Below, piece by piece: positions 45,581 through 57,005 of a stretch of 64,000 nt of DNA; the stretch's first letter is position 1; every line of letters starts with the position of its first letter. A program made the translations under genes and the position numbers. The stretch comes from Globodera rostochiensis. Its lineage: Eukaryota > Nematoda > Chromadorea > Rhabditida > Heteroderidae. The notes under the pieces were generated by a model. That model saw only the letters and a list, made by a program, of their open reading frames with translations. It was not told the DNA's origin and made no database searches. The stretch spans positions 682,001 to 746,000 of the forward strand of contig JAEVLN010000019.1 in assembly GCA_018350325.1 (NCBI GenBank), read 5' to 3'.

Positions 45581-48087
45581 TCAGCTCGCCCACAAAGTAC
45601 CAGAAGCATTTCTGATGCGATAGCGTAGTGATTCGTTGTGGTAGACAAGAAACCCATAAAGCGAGGTGTTGTCCTTCAAAATTATCTGAAAATGTGCGTA
45701 GTTCTTTAAAGCCAATGTTTTTTTATTCCGGATGATATTAACAGGGTTGTTGCGAATCCCTGGATGCCAAAACTAAGTATTAGTCCAAATCTTGTTAAAA
45801 TAAAATTTGTGATTTAAGATAAATATTCGGTTAAAGACAATAATAAAATAAAACAAAAACTTACAATAAGAATAGACGATTGTATCGATGAAAATGTTGC
45901 CCCAAACGGTCTTCACCAGCATTCCGGCACTGCCCTTACTTTTTCTGCGCCGGACTTTCCAGACGTTTTCCGTCGTAAAATGAACGGGCACATTGACCTG
46001 TGGGCGGGAAGAGCATTTTTGTTGATCGTCGATGTCGAAAAAAGCCCCCCGAAAAAAATGTTCAAACATTGACCATAACAATTTTGTATGTTTCGTCGTC
46101 GGTTTTGGTTTTGTCACGGAAGCGCGCATTTTCCTTTGTTCTAACAGTTTCTCGAAAATGGCGAATCTGTGTTAGGAGCCCATTGGGCGGTTGAGTTGCA
46201 CGTAGCCGATGATTTTCGGCTAGCATCAAGCTGTAAAATGAGCGGGAAGGCAATTAAAATAATAGAAAAAGGGTTAATTTTGCCCCTAAGGCCAACTTGT
46301 ATTCGAGCTGAAATTGCCTGGCAAGATATGGCCTCGTGAATTTGCCGACCACCCAATTTCCTAATTGGCAGACAGCTTCAAAAGCTTCATGGCTAAAATG
46401 TAAATTGAAAAAGTGGGCAAAAAAACAAATGCCTGTCAAAGTCGCAGCTTCTGACCACCCCAATGTGTAGCTCCTTGTTGTACACCAACGCTGCCCTGTC
46501 ACATTTGAAAACGACCAAACACGTCAGCATCTGCAAAACATTCAGAGACTTTTTTCAAAATGTTTGAATGCCGAAGTTTCCCCGTTATTTAACCAACTCG
46601 CTACTTTGACTCGGTACGCCGCTTTCTAAGGGTATCCGACTCGATACCATAATGAAAGTGCGTAACGCGACAAAATGAAGCCAGTCGAGTGGGGCGTCCG
46701 CTTTTCTTACCATTTCAGCTGCATTGATGTCGCGCGCGTAATCCTTCTCAAATGCGTAGAGCAGTCCGAGCGCGTACTCGTTGCTCAGCATCTGTCCAAA
46801 TTTGAGTTGCCATTTATTTATTTATTTCACTCATTGTTATTATTATTCATCACAGTTTTTATCGTTGGATTGTGTCCGTGCTCAGAGATGAACATCGACG
46901 GCAAAGGATTTCGCAATTGGCGACGTTCGGCGAATTGTTTTTCTCGGGAAATGTAATACTCAGAGGCAATGGCGTCTATGAAACGTGGCAAACAGTCGAG
47001 CTGAAGGATTATGACATTATGATGTTTTGCCGAGCGCGCCCGGATTTTCCAGGATCACCAGTTTTTTTATTGTCCTAGCAAATGTGGATGTTAGTCTGGG
47101 ATTTTTCAAAATGCCACCTTTCTGTAACAGTCGACTCCGTCTTGAAGGCGTTCATTGACTGCAATAGCTACCCAATTGAAGCCTCGAACGCAGTCCTCCC
47201 TGTAGATGGTTGCCAGCTAGAATGTGCTGCATGGTTTTGTGTATTTCTTGGGAGAAAAAGAGAGACGGACCTGTGCCTGAACATCCACGTAAAGGATAAG
47301 CTTTCTGACGAAATAATCTTCTGACACCAACACCCACCCGAGCAGTTCGTCCATGCCAATACGAAAGTAATCGTTGTACCGTTGGAAAGAACGGACGAAA
47401 GACATCACATAAAAAGCACGTTCTTCGATTAATTTAACCGTTTCTATTCTTCATTAAGTAGATAAATTTTTTATGAAATTTAGAGGAAGCAAAATTCTCC
47501 GTTGGTATCGAAATCGTTGACAAATGTTAACCCACAAAAGGATTTGAAAATTAACTGTTTTACACTAAAAAATTCAAACCTGAATGTTTTTATCGACTGA
47601 TGTCAAGCGGCGATCATACGTTTTCGACACATTGTCCACCATTTTCCTTTCAACAAAATGTACATGCACAGTTTGTGTGGACAGTGTGAACAGAACCCAA
47701 GTGCCTCTTTCCATCTGAAGTTTAGAAAACAAGATTAACCATTTGTTGACCATAGAAATAATTGGGTTTGTCTTTTTTTTGAGGATTAGTTAAAAATTTT
47801 GTTTTTTGCTTTTAGTGCTTTTTTAGGCCTTTTTGAAGCGTAGGGTGAGCTCCACCGCAAGTTTTTTGTTAAAAAAAATGCTAAAATTTTCAAAAAGCCA
47901 CGTGAACCCGTTTATATTCTTTTTATTTCAAAAAAACAACTTTCTGGCCAAGCAACGCAACCAGCCCCTCCGTTTGATTCCAGATGAGGGTGAACAGTCG
48001 AGTTGGCCGAGTACTTGGAGGCACCATCCGGTCACCGCCAGTCCTTCCCGAAACCACACAAATCCCCAATTTCACATTGTCAGTCAT
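45581..48087 (-). CDS. Unrecognised multi-exon protein
   Basis: I do not recognise this protein. About eleven exons can be chained in frame from MTDNVKLGICVVSGRTGGDR (ATG at 48087) to a stop at 45581-45583, giving roughly 500 residues. Segments in order include STRPTRLFTLIWNQTEGLVA, GTWVLFTLSTQTVHVHFVER, FVRSFQRYNDYFRIGMDELL, GWVLVSEDYFVRKLILYVDV, LATIYREDCVRGFNWVAIAV, LDCLPRFIDAIASEYYISRE, MLSNEYALGLLYAFEKDYAR, HEAFEAVCQLGNWVVGKFTR, NVPVHFTTENVWKVRRRKSK and LKDNTSLYGFLVYHNESLRY. It looks like a soluble globular protein with no signal peptide or membrane helix. One junction (about 46450) can use either a GC or a GT donor. The consistent phases on one strand argue for a single real gene, although two genes cannot be excluded. 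Confidence 0.55.
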
Positions 48088-48189
48088 TTTATTCAAATCA
48101 ATAGCATTTAATGCATAAAACTGGCAAATGAAAAATGGTTCACAAAGCGATTCGATTTTGGGGTCCCCGTTCAAAAAAAAAATTCAAAT

Positions 48190-48256
48190 TTTGGCCTAGT
48201 GGTCTGTGTGCTTTTCAACAAAAAAAGGTTGGGGGTTCGAATCCCCTCCGTGCAAT
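48190..48256 (+). pseudogene. Degenerate tRNA-like sequence
   Basis: The 3' part looks like a tRNA: TGGCCTAGTGG resembles a D-arm box A, and GGTTGGGGGTTCGAATCCCC is a good T-arm box B followed by TCCGTGCA, a plausible 3' acceptor strand. The matching 5' acceptor strand is absent (the sequence there is an AT-rich run). The anticodon arm, formed by CTTTT and AAAAG around CAACAAA, lacks the universal T before the anticodon. It is therefore probably a tRNA pseudogene or a tRNA-derived fragment. Confidence 0.55.
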
Positions 48257-48796
48257 ATGAATTTATTCAATTTCATTTAATTATGAAGAGCCAAATTCCG
48301 TAAATTGCTTCATACCCATCCAAACCAAACAAAGTCGGTATCAATCGAACGCTCATGATGAGTAGAACTATTTGTAATCATGAGCTATGCCATTTGATAC
48401 TTCTGAAAAAAGTTATAGGCCCATAAGCCAACTTAAAAAAATGTTTTTTTTCAAGGCTTTCTAATAGGGTTCAGCCCCGACCCCTCGGGGAGCGGAAAAT
48501 TTAGCGGAAGTGTGTAATAATTGTTGACCAATTTCCATTGTCAGCAAACATTCCAACCCGCCGATTACATCGTGGGGAAAAGACCAGACCAAATCGGTCG
48601 ATTGGGTGGCGTAGGTCCCTTTTTTCGATGGGTTACGCACTTTGCCTCGGGCGGTGTTACTCCTCCAGGCACAATTAATTAATTAATGGTTCTTTCTCTT
48701 CCCCGGGGGGTCACACATAAAGCAGAAAGTGACAGGAATAGACGACAGGAATTTGTGTAACGGTCACACTTTCTTAAAAGGACAACGGCAATTCAG

Positions 48797-48804
48797 TATA
48801 AAAG
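48797..48804 (+). promoter_or_regulatory. TATA box of the collagen gene
   Basis: TATAAAAG lies 131 bases upstream of the collagen start codon, followed about 30 bases later by CAGCAGCTTCCAATTCAG, a plausible start region. Strong TATA boxes are usual for stage-specific cuticle collagen genes. Confidence 0.65.
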
Positions 48805-48857
48805 TCTACGCACATCAGCAGCTTCCAATTCAGCAAACAGTTCAGTCCCTCAGCATA

Positions 48858-48905
48858 ATGGAAAACCAACCAGTCCACTCGCCTTTCACATCTTTTTTGG
48901 TTTAA
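48858..48905 (+). promoter_or_regulatory. Short upstream open reading frame before collagen
   Basis: The first ATG after the TATA box opens a 15-codon frame (MENQPVHSPFTSFLV) ending at 48903-48905, 22 bases before the collagen ATG. It could reduce translation of the main frame, unless it lies in a trans-spliced outron and is removed. Confidence 0.45.
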
Positions 48906-48927
48906 GACAATTTAAGTTTAAGGGAAA

Positions 48928-49916
48928 ATGTCGGAGACCAAAATCATTATTGGCATTGCTTCACTGTGTTCCATTGCGGCCATTTTGGCCACACTGGTCG
49001 TTGTGCCTCAGCTGTACCAACAGATCAACGAGGTGAACTCGCGCGTCTTCGACGGTGTTCAGGTGAACAATTCGCCAAAAGACCAATGGCAACGCTTTTC
49101 TGCAGGCCTTCCGTGTGAACACCGACTCGGCCTGGACTGAGCTAATGGACGTGCAGATTAGCGTCACACCACCAAGCCGTCCCCGCGAGAACCCGTTCAA
49201 CTCCATCTTTATGCGCCAAAAGCGTAGCGGTGGATTGCCCTCTCAGTGTGTGTGCCAATTGCAGCAGCCCCAGTGTCCGCCTGGAACTCCTGGACCCCCT
49301 GGCCCACCCGGACCCTCGGGGCAGCCCGGAGGACCTGGACAGCCCGGAGGCCCCGGACAACCTGGCCAACAGCCTCCCCCATGCCCTGCTGCTTCCGCCG
49401 CATGCCCCTCTTGCCCTGCTGGTCAGCCTGGACAGCCAGGAGGCCAGGGACCGCCTGGGCCCCCTGGAGGCGATGGCCAACCCGGACAGCCTGGACAAGG
49501 CGGCGGTCAGGGACCACCCGGTCCGCCCGGACCTCCGGGGCCTGGAGGAAACGCTGGACAGCCTGGAGGACCTGGTCAGCCAGGACAGCCAGGAGCTCCC
49601 GGAACAAAAAGGTCAGAAAACTGTCTATAAAAAAGAGTCAATATTTGTTTAATTTAGCTCTTCATCGCCCGGTCCCCCCGGACCCCCTGGACAACCAGGA
49701 GGAAACGGACAGCCCGGTGGTCCTGGTCAACCCGGACAGCCCGGAGGACAGGGACCTCCCGGACCTTCTGGTCAGCCAGGAGGACCTGGACAGCCAGGAG
49801 GCCCTGGACAGCCCGGAAACGCGGGCTCATCTGGCCAGCCTGGCCACGACGGTGCTTACTGTCCTTGTCCACCTCGCACCAGCGTTTTCGCTCGTCGAAG
49901 CCGTGTCAAAGTGTGA
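48928..49916 (+). CDS. Cuticle collagen
   Basis: This is a typical nematode cuticle collagen with three exons (48928-49060, about 49104-49611, about 49658-49916). The N-terminus [20 protein letters not shown] plus [13 protein letters not shown] is the usual membrane-spanning segment. After the first intron comes [18 protein letters not shown], matching the family's N-terminal domain. A subtilisin-like processing site (FMRQKRSGG) precedes the first cysteines ([14 protein letters not shown]). Two Gly-X-Y blocks follow, interrupted by a cysteine knot region ([17 protein letters not shown]). The second intron lies within the repeats. The C-terminal domain has CPCPP and ends [13 protein letters not shown] at 49914-49916. 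Collagens of this type are secreted by the hypodermis, trimerise and are crosslinked into the cuticle. The ORF that reads through the first intron (ending at 49140) is not the true product. Confidence 0.93.
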
Positions 49917-50101
49917 TTGAACAAAAGAAAGCAAGCGATCATAAGACGCATCCGACAACCCTTCAACCGATTGAAACATTTTTCAAATTGGCACAATTCA
50001 TCCATTACATTGGCATTTTGAGAATAAAAATGATGCCATAAAAATTTTAATGAAAAATTAAACTTTTGCGAAAAAAATAAAAAGTTAATAATAATTTTCT
50101 T

Positions 50102-53100
50102 CTATCCAGGAGATGGCGGAGTCCAAACGCATTGGGGGGTCTAAAAAGAATGGAATAGGCATTTCAATTTTAACAAAATATACCCACAGGCAATGCTAAC
50201 AGATCGGGCGGAAGTTGCATATCATTCTAAACAACAAAGAAGCCGTTAGCCAACTCAATCAATGCTTACATAGGGAATGTAAATGTGGGCGAGCGACTGA
50301 CTTCGCGGGATTGAATAAACCTTTGGGGGTTATTCAATTAAATTGGTAACATTCGAAAATGTACCGAAAACCAAAAGACGTCTTTTATGTCCAAAGGGTC
50401 CGATAGCCGCAGGGTAACCTAAAATTGACATTTTTCGATCGATCAAAAACAATTTACGCGTGCGACCGTTTCGTTGTGAAAGTCGCGCAATGAATCGCAG
50501 TCGAAACTTTGCGTGGTCCTACAAACGAATAAATCGGCAAAAAACTTTTGTCTTTTCGCAAGTCAACTGACCGGTTGAAGATGGGCACAATGTGCCCATT
50601 CCGGTTCGGCACAATTTCTTTGCCGACCATAAACCACATCGGCAGACCTTCCGTGCTCAGTGAAAACTCAGTCAATTCGATAGTTTTTGTGTTCAAAACC
50701 TAATATAAAAACTGCTTAAATGTTAATAACCCCTCGGGGGAAAATTCGCGGACACTGTCCAATCACCCGAATTGGCCCCGACTGAACGCGCTTTCCGGTT
50801 GACACATTTGGCGGGAGAAGTGGGCGAAGTTGGACGGATGAAGGCGGTTGGAAAGTTGCGCCGGCGGCGGAGGAGGGAATTAACACGAGGGCAACCGTTT
50901 GCTGAACATTTAATGTTAATTATGGGCTTAAAAGGGATGCCAACTTTTTGAGAATGGTCCCAAATTGACAGCCAATTCAACGTTTTGATCAGACTGTTGT
51001 CCGGAAGTGTTAGCAGAATGTGATGATTTCCCCCGTGCCATCCCAGCGAGCCCCAATGGCATTCCTCGTGAAGATGCACCTCTTCCGCCGCAGGGTCTAT
51101 GGCCAAGCCGTTGTTGTCATTTGTTGTTCCCCCTTTTTGTTGTTGGTGGTTTTGTCTTGCCGGGCCACCCAAACTTATGTGAAAATTATGTGGCATTCCG
51201 TCAAAGTGTACGGGCACAACAGCACCACCGGTGGCAGTGCTTGTGCCCCCGAAGAAGCCGCCTCTTTCGTTGGTGGCAGAAACCGCCGTTGCTGCAACTG
51301 AACGTGCTGTTGTCGTTGTCGTCGATGTTGGGCCTTCAGGCGCCATTTGTTCGTAAAGTTCGCTGTACAAATTACGCTTCCGTCGGCCAATCCGGTTGGC
51401 CCCCGCCGTCTCTTCCTCTTCTTCCTCCGCCGTTTTGCCCGTTCCCGTCGTCCCATTAACTCCGTAATAATCTTTCCCGTTAATTGGCAAGATTGGTGCT
51501 CGCGTATGCGCGGGCCTTTTCTAAAAAGTCAATTAATTTTAAATTCGTATTTTTTGATTTTAAAAACCTGCGCAGGCCAAAGCGCAAAAGTATTCGCGTC
51601 CAATTTTGCCGGAGGCAGGAAAAAGCCATTTTCGCTGGGGAAAAAGTCTTGACTGGTCCCCGTGTGTTTTGCCGGACCGGCCCAAAATGTGACGTTTTCT
51701 TCGAAAAGCATAATTTTATTTTGAAAATTTTCTTTTTTTTTATTAAATTCTCACCGGAATGCTCAAATGGTTGAAAATGAAAGTTCGAGATTAGCAATCG
51801 CCGCTCATCGATAGCCCAAACGGCGCCCGCAACATTATGCTGTCTGCTCAAATTGGTCTGAAAATTTGGAGAAATTTTCAAAAATTTCGTTCTTAAAGGA
51901 ATTATCGTTTCATTGAATATGCGAGCCCCGCCGCGCTTTCTTTTCCCTTGCCTGTTCAACGAAATGGCCACAGTATTTTCCATAATACGGTAGCTTTTCA
52001 ACTCCATTAATGGCCACAGTTTTATCGGGGAAGATGGCCTGGGGGCTTTGCTGTTCAGACGGAGGCCGAGGCCGGTTCTGTTGGATCCATTCCATCAGCC
52101 GACTCTCCGAGTTCACCAATTTCGTCCTGAACGCCTCGCCGACTGTCTCCTCGTTCAGTTCAGTCTTTGAACTGTTCAATTCTCGGGCCAAAGCCCAGAA
52201 AATGAAAAATAAAATTATTGTCACACATTTCACAAGCCTTCTTCACTCACTTCGCTGTCTGAGGCAAGTCCAATTCGCCGTTTTTCATCGCCGCTTCCAA
52301 AAGAATGCGTTGTTCAGCCGGAAGACCGTTGAAAAGGTCGGAAGAAGTTCCTGTCAGAAGAAAGAAAAGCATGGATTTTGTCTTCGATTAACGCTTTATC
52401 TAGATTCAATACAAATTTAAGAAGGTTTCACATTTATACGCCTCATCTGTCCCTACCGTTCAACACCAGCTCTTTCTGTTCCTGCTCCGTCCCCGTCGTC
52501 CCATTTGCGGCAGACGACGAAAACAACGTCTTCAATACGTCTCCTCCGTTGTTTGTGCCCACTACCGCCGTTCTTTCGCCTTGTGCCGCCACTTTTGAGG
52601 CCGACTTGGCAATTGACTGCACGGCAGTGCTGGTCAATTTGGAAGCGGCACTATCGGCAGCCGACGCGGGCGACCCAATGGCTTTTGACAGCGATGAAAG
52701 ACTAATGAGAATTTTTGCTAATGGTCAATCAGTTTTGAAAGCGTGGCATCCAATGCTTACAGATCATTTTTGCCATTGGACATCTGAATGAGGTTCCGTG
52801 CCAAACTGGTGATCTGTTCGAGAGTAGAGCCCTGGGAGAGAAGTTGGAGAGGATTCGGCAGCTGGGAAAGGAGCGCATTTGGCTGGACAGCACCGGAATT
52901 TGACATCGATGAGGCCAATAGGTCGAATGGAGAGCCGGCGAGGGGCGCCGGAGGTTGGGCGGCGGCGAGGGGGGAGGCCAAGTTGGAGGAGGCCAAGTTG
53001 GAGGAGGCCAAGTTGGAGGAGGCCAAGTTGGAGGAGGACACCGACGCGGAGGAGGACAGTGCCCCGCCGCCGCCGGGGACGAAGGCCGAAATTGGAGGCG

Positions 53101-55099
53101 AAAGTCTAACAACAATTATATAATCTTCGATAAATTCCCGGCCAAAACATACCTTTTGTTCCCTCCTTCCGAGTCCGTCCGTCCCAACTGATCAATTATT
53201 GTGTTTTCGTTGCCGTCGGTGAAGGCATTGGCATTGGGCATTAAAGCCCCGGAAGGCATAACGTTTTTGATGAACAATTGCTGCTGTTGCTTTTGGTGAT
53301 GGCCGGGGGGTGAATTGTTGATCGGCTCAATCGGTCGCAGTTGGGCAGGCCGATGGCCGCCGTTACGGTGGGCGTGTAACGGCGTGAACATCGCCTCGGG
53401 GCGGGTAATCAATAAATGCTCCGCGGACGAGGACTTTAACCGGCTGGTGATTCGGTTGGCATTGGAAAGCCTAAATGAATGAACGAATGGCACTTTTGTT
53501 TGAATTGATTGTCCATTCAAATGACCTGTTCTCCCCTTTTGGTTGTGCTCCGAATACCGAACTGTAAGCTGAACCCCCGACTTTTTCTTCCTCTCCATTG
53601 GACGTTCGGTGCCATCGATTGGATTGGGGTCTGATCGGATTGTTGTTTGATCCCTGCGATGATCGATTTGATCCGACACGAGCAAATTTTGATTTGACGC
53701 CTTGGCTGTTAATGGAAAGAGCCTCTTTGTAATTAACTTAATAAATATCGGAATTTCCAAATTCCATTTAAATCTTCGAACGCTGCCAAAGCCATTCAAT
53801 TTTCGTTAACACTTTTTGCGAAATTTGGAAGCAATTTAATGCTGTGAAAGGGTCGATCGGCCGGTCAATTATCGGACCCAAATAAATAAAATTGGGTGGA
53901 AGTGAAGTAATTTATGGGGGATTCAGCAAAATGTGTTCCAAAATCGGTTATTTAAATTATTTCAAAGCGAAGTTGTTGACCCAAAAACGGAGAAAAGAAT
54001 CAAATAAATGGAAACATTCAATTTTCGAGGTCAGCAGCGCCTCCTCTTGAACATTCAAAACAAAAAATGACATTGAATTAATGAATTGAATTGAATGAAT
54101 TGAATTAATTTGAATTGAATTGAATGAATTGAATTAATTTGAATTGAATTAATTAAATTGAATTAATTTGAATTGAATTAATTAAATTGAATTAATTTGA
54201 ATTGAATTAATTTGAATTGAATTGAATGAATTGAATTAATTTGAATTGAATTGAATGAATTGAATTAATTTGAATTGAATTAATTAAATTGAATTAATTT
54301 GAATTGAATTAATTAAATTGAATTAATTTGAATTGAATTAAATTGAATTGAATTAATTTGAATTGAATTAATTAAATTGAATTAATTTGAATTGAATTAA
54401 TTTGAATTGAATTAATTAAATTGAATTAATGAATTGACCTTGTCCAAGTCGACGCCCCTCCAGCGCCGTTTCCACCATTGGCGGCAGTGCTTCGATAAGC
54501 CGGCAGATGAATGATCACCGGCGTGTTTGACTTCAAAAAGTCTTCCTGAAATTTTTGTTTTTTTGGTTTTGTTCTTAATTTATTCATAAATTTATTATTA
54601 ATAATTAAAACGTTCCCTCAATTTTATCTAATGACTTTTTGAGAATAAAATATTGCGTTAAACGCCCGCCCACTTACTTCTTTGGTCGCTCCCTTTTTCC
54701 GCTCTCCGAATATTTTGGCCATTTGCTGCTCGTACAGCGAATATGGCCAAATTCCGGTCGTTTTTTGCCGATCGGTACTTTTTTCCGTGCCCAAAATTTG
54801 TTGCTGCTCCCTTTGGAGTTGGAGCAGTTCCTGGATGGCCAGCTGGGCCAACTCCCGCTCCGAGGCCGGCACTTCTGTCCCATCCGCCGGGGGAGCCGCG
54901 TAATTTAACGCAAATTTGGGGGATGGGAAGGACGACGGACTCTGTGCTGTTAATTCATTATTTCAAACAAAAAAAGGAAATTGTAAATATAAAAACGCCC
55001 ACCTCCAGAGTCTCTGCTGGTCGCTAGTGAAAAGAACATAAATAAAATTGCGAAAGGCGACGACGGCAAAATTTTCGGCCTTCGACCGTCCCACGGCAT
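50102..55099 (-). CDS. Secreted DM13-domain protein (Skeletor-like)
   Basis: The start (MPWDGRRPKILPSSPFAILF, ATG at 55099) begins a signal peptide. A long, poorly conserved region follows: ELAQLAIQELLQLQREQQQI, NTPVIIHLPAYRSTAANGGN, a Gln/His/Pro-rich block and a fourfold repeat of SSNLA (about 53010). At 52251 a gtgagt donor joins in phase to an acceptor at about 52174, so the DM13 part belongs to the same gene. Two DM13 modules can be read: HNVAGAVWAIDERRLLISNF plus NVTFWAGPAKHTGTSQDFFP and ANTFALWPAQ; then VLNTKTIELTEFSLSTEG plus LPMWFMVGKEIVPNRNGHIV, PIFNRTTQSFDCDSLRDF and VTLRLSDPLDIKDVFWFS. The second is preceded by a Glu-rich/His-rich insert (51490-50900). DM13 domains occur in extracellular proteins such as Drosophila Skeletor and are thought to be redox or hydroxylase-like; the function here is unknown. 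An alternative start at 52233 with its own leader (MKCVTIILFFIFWALAREL) would split it into two genes. Confidence 0.7.
54066..54437. repeat. AT-rich satellite of TTGAA-type units in an intron
   Basis: About 370 bases consist of TTGAATTGAATTAATTTGAA and close variants (GAATTGAATTAATTAAATTG), a pentamer-based array with higher-order units of roughly 20-35 bases. It lies in an intron of the DM13 gene. No coding potential. Confidence 0.9.
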
Positions 55100-55313
55100 T
55101 TTCTGAAGAAGCTGAAGAAGCCTTTCCCGGAGTTTAGTCTCGAATTGTCTGTCGTTTCCGTAACGTTCCAATTCCCCCCTTTTGAGTTTATAAGCCTCAA
55201 ATTGGCAAAACAATTCAATCCGTAAAGGCAAATTGAACGGGTAATTGGCAGACGCTATGCAAACATACGACAAAGTGAATGTCAACGATCAAAGCAAAAA
55301 GGGAATTTGAAAA

Positions 55314-55560
55314 TGGGGGGGGGGGAGGGGGGGGATGTTATTAATCCATGGGATACAATTGGAATGGGATGCCGGATTTGGTGTTTTGGGAGGGGATGGG
55401 ACGGGATGGAGCCGGTCGGGGGATTTCCGTCGATGGATGCGCTTGAGCGAGTGTGAATGGGTGGAATGGGATGGGATGGACAACCGATGGATAGGGGGGG
55501 GGGGAGGGGGGGGGGGAGGGGGGGGGGGGAGGGGGGGGGGAGACGGGGGGGGGGGACGTT
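55314..55560. repeat. Poly-G tracts and G-quadruplex-prone array
   Basis: G runs separated by single A or AC bases occur at 55314-55334 and especially 55494-55556, where more than 50 of about 63 bases are G. GGGATGGGACGGGATGGAGC-type repeats lie between them (55390-55485). On the plus strand this could form several G-quadruplexes. It lies about 250-450 bases upstream of the DM13 gene, which reads away from it on the minus strand. Confidence 0.88.
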
Positions 55561-56452
55561 TGGGTGGACGAGTGGCGGTGCTCTTCACATCGGACGGACG
55601 CATCTTTCACAAATCTCTCCAAATATTCCCGCAAAGAGAGAAGAAGCTTTGGGGTTGAGGGTCGAATGCCGAACCCGGATAATAAAAGCAAAAGCAAATT
55701 GTTTTTTAGAAAATGTGGAAATATTTATGAAATTTATTTATTTATTTAAATTTTTTCGAAGAATTGATATGTTCGAACAACGGCTATGATTACTTCTCAA
55801 TCACTACGATTCGTCGTCAAGAAATGCGAAAATGCCTTTGATTGATTGGTGAAGAGGGGAGTCATTTTTAGGATTTTATTACTTAAAATAATTCGTTCTC
55901 ATTATGCCCAAATTTTATTTATTATTATTTATACGTTTATTTTGAATTTATGGCATAATTAATTTAATTTTTAAATTTTTTCCTTATTTTATACAAACAT
56001 TTTCCAGTTGATTAAATTGAATTTGTTTGATTGCATGCTAAGAAATTGGCTTATTTTAATTGTTATTACTTTCCTAAAATTAAAATTTGATTTTTTTTTA
56101 TTAATTTCCCTTCGCTTATTTCTTCACTTTTTAATTCAGTTCGTCCAAATATAAAACTGGATCGTTATTCGACTCAATCGTTTCGATTCGTTGGCCACTC
56201 AAATTTCTCGGCATTTTCATTCTCGAAATTAATTAACGATACAATTAACGCAAAAGGCAATTTCAATTGGTGGGAAAATGGAATAAATAAGAAAAAAGCG
56301 AAAAGTATTTGCCCATTCCCATCGCTATAAATTGCGCATTAAATCAGTGACACAAACATAAATTAGTTTATAAATGCATGAAAATTGCTAATTAATTTGT
56401 ATTAATTTAATGCCGTAATAGCAAATGATTCTAATTGTAGACGCCGCCAATG
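55561..56452. other. Intergenic, AT-rich
   Basis: No gene is supported. The sequence is strongly AT-rich between the poly-G array and the 24-bp minisatellite. Confidence 0.5.
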
Positions 56453-57005
56453 TTAGGGCATTGGTAAAATGCCAATGTTGGGCATTGATAAAATGCCAAT
56501 GTTGGGCATTGATAAAGTGCCAATGTTGAGCATTGATAAAGTGACAATGTTGGGCATTGATAAAATGCCAATGTTGGGCATTGATAAAGTGCCAATGTTG
56601 GGCATTGATAAAATGCCAATGTTGGGCATTGATAAAATGCCAATGTTGGGCATTGATAAAGTGCCAATGTTGGGCATTGATAAAATGCCAATGTTGGGCA
56701 TTGATAAAATGCCAATGTTGGGCATTGATAAAGTGCCAATGTTGGGCATTGATAAAGTGCCAATGTTGGGCATTGATAAAATGCCAATGTTGGGCATTGA
56801 TAAAATGCCAATGTTGGGCATTGATAAAGTGCCAATGTTGGGCATTGATAAAATGCCAATGTTGGGCATTGATAAAGTGCCAATGTTGGGCATTGATAAA
56901 GTGCCAATGTTGGGCATTGATAAAGTGCCAATGTTGGGCATTGATAAAGTGCCAATGTTGGGCATTGATAAAGTGCCAATGTTGGGCATTGATAAAGTGC
57001 TTGAG
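56453..57005. repeat. 24-bp minisatellite, about 23 copies
   Basis: The unit GCCAATGTTGGGCATTGATA plus AA(A/G)T repeats head to tail with very few changes; the main variation is A or G at one position. Because the unit is 24 bases and lacks stops in four of the six frames, it gives long open frames on both strands (MPMLGIDK repeated on plus, ALYQCPTL on minus). These are artefacts: they have no start context, splice partners or biased substitution pattern. Several copies are identical, suggesting recent expansion. Confidence 0.95.

Noticed and set aside
46675..47078. Plus-strand frames with a hydrophobic stretch (LFHSLLLLFITVFIVGL)
   Set aside because: They overlap minus-strand exons with matching splice phases; the hydrophobic part lies over an AT-rich minus-strand intron.
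49142..49607. Minus-strand and alternative plus-strand frames across the collagen gene
   Set aside because: They are shadows of the Gly-X-Y coding sequence, which keeps several frames open.
55335..55789. Glycine-rich frames across the poly-G array
   Set aside because: Pure low complexity from G runs, without start, splice signals or homology.
56453..57005. Possible CRISPR array
   Set aside because: The repeats are directly adjacent with no unique spacers, and the sequence is from a eukaryote.
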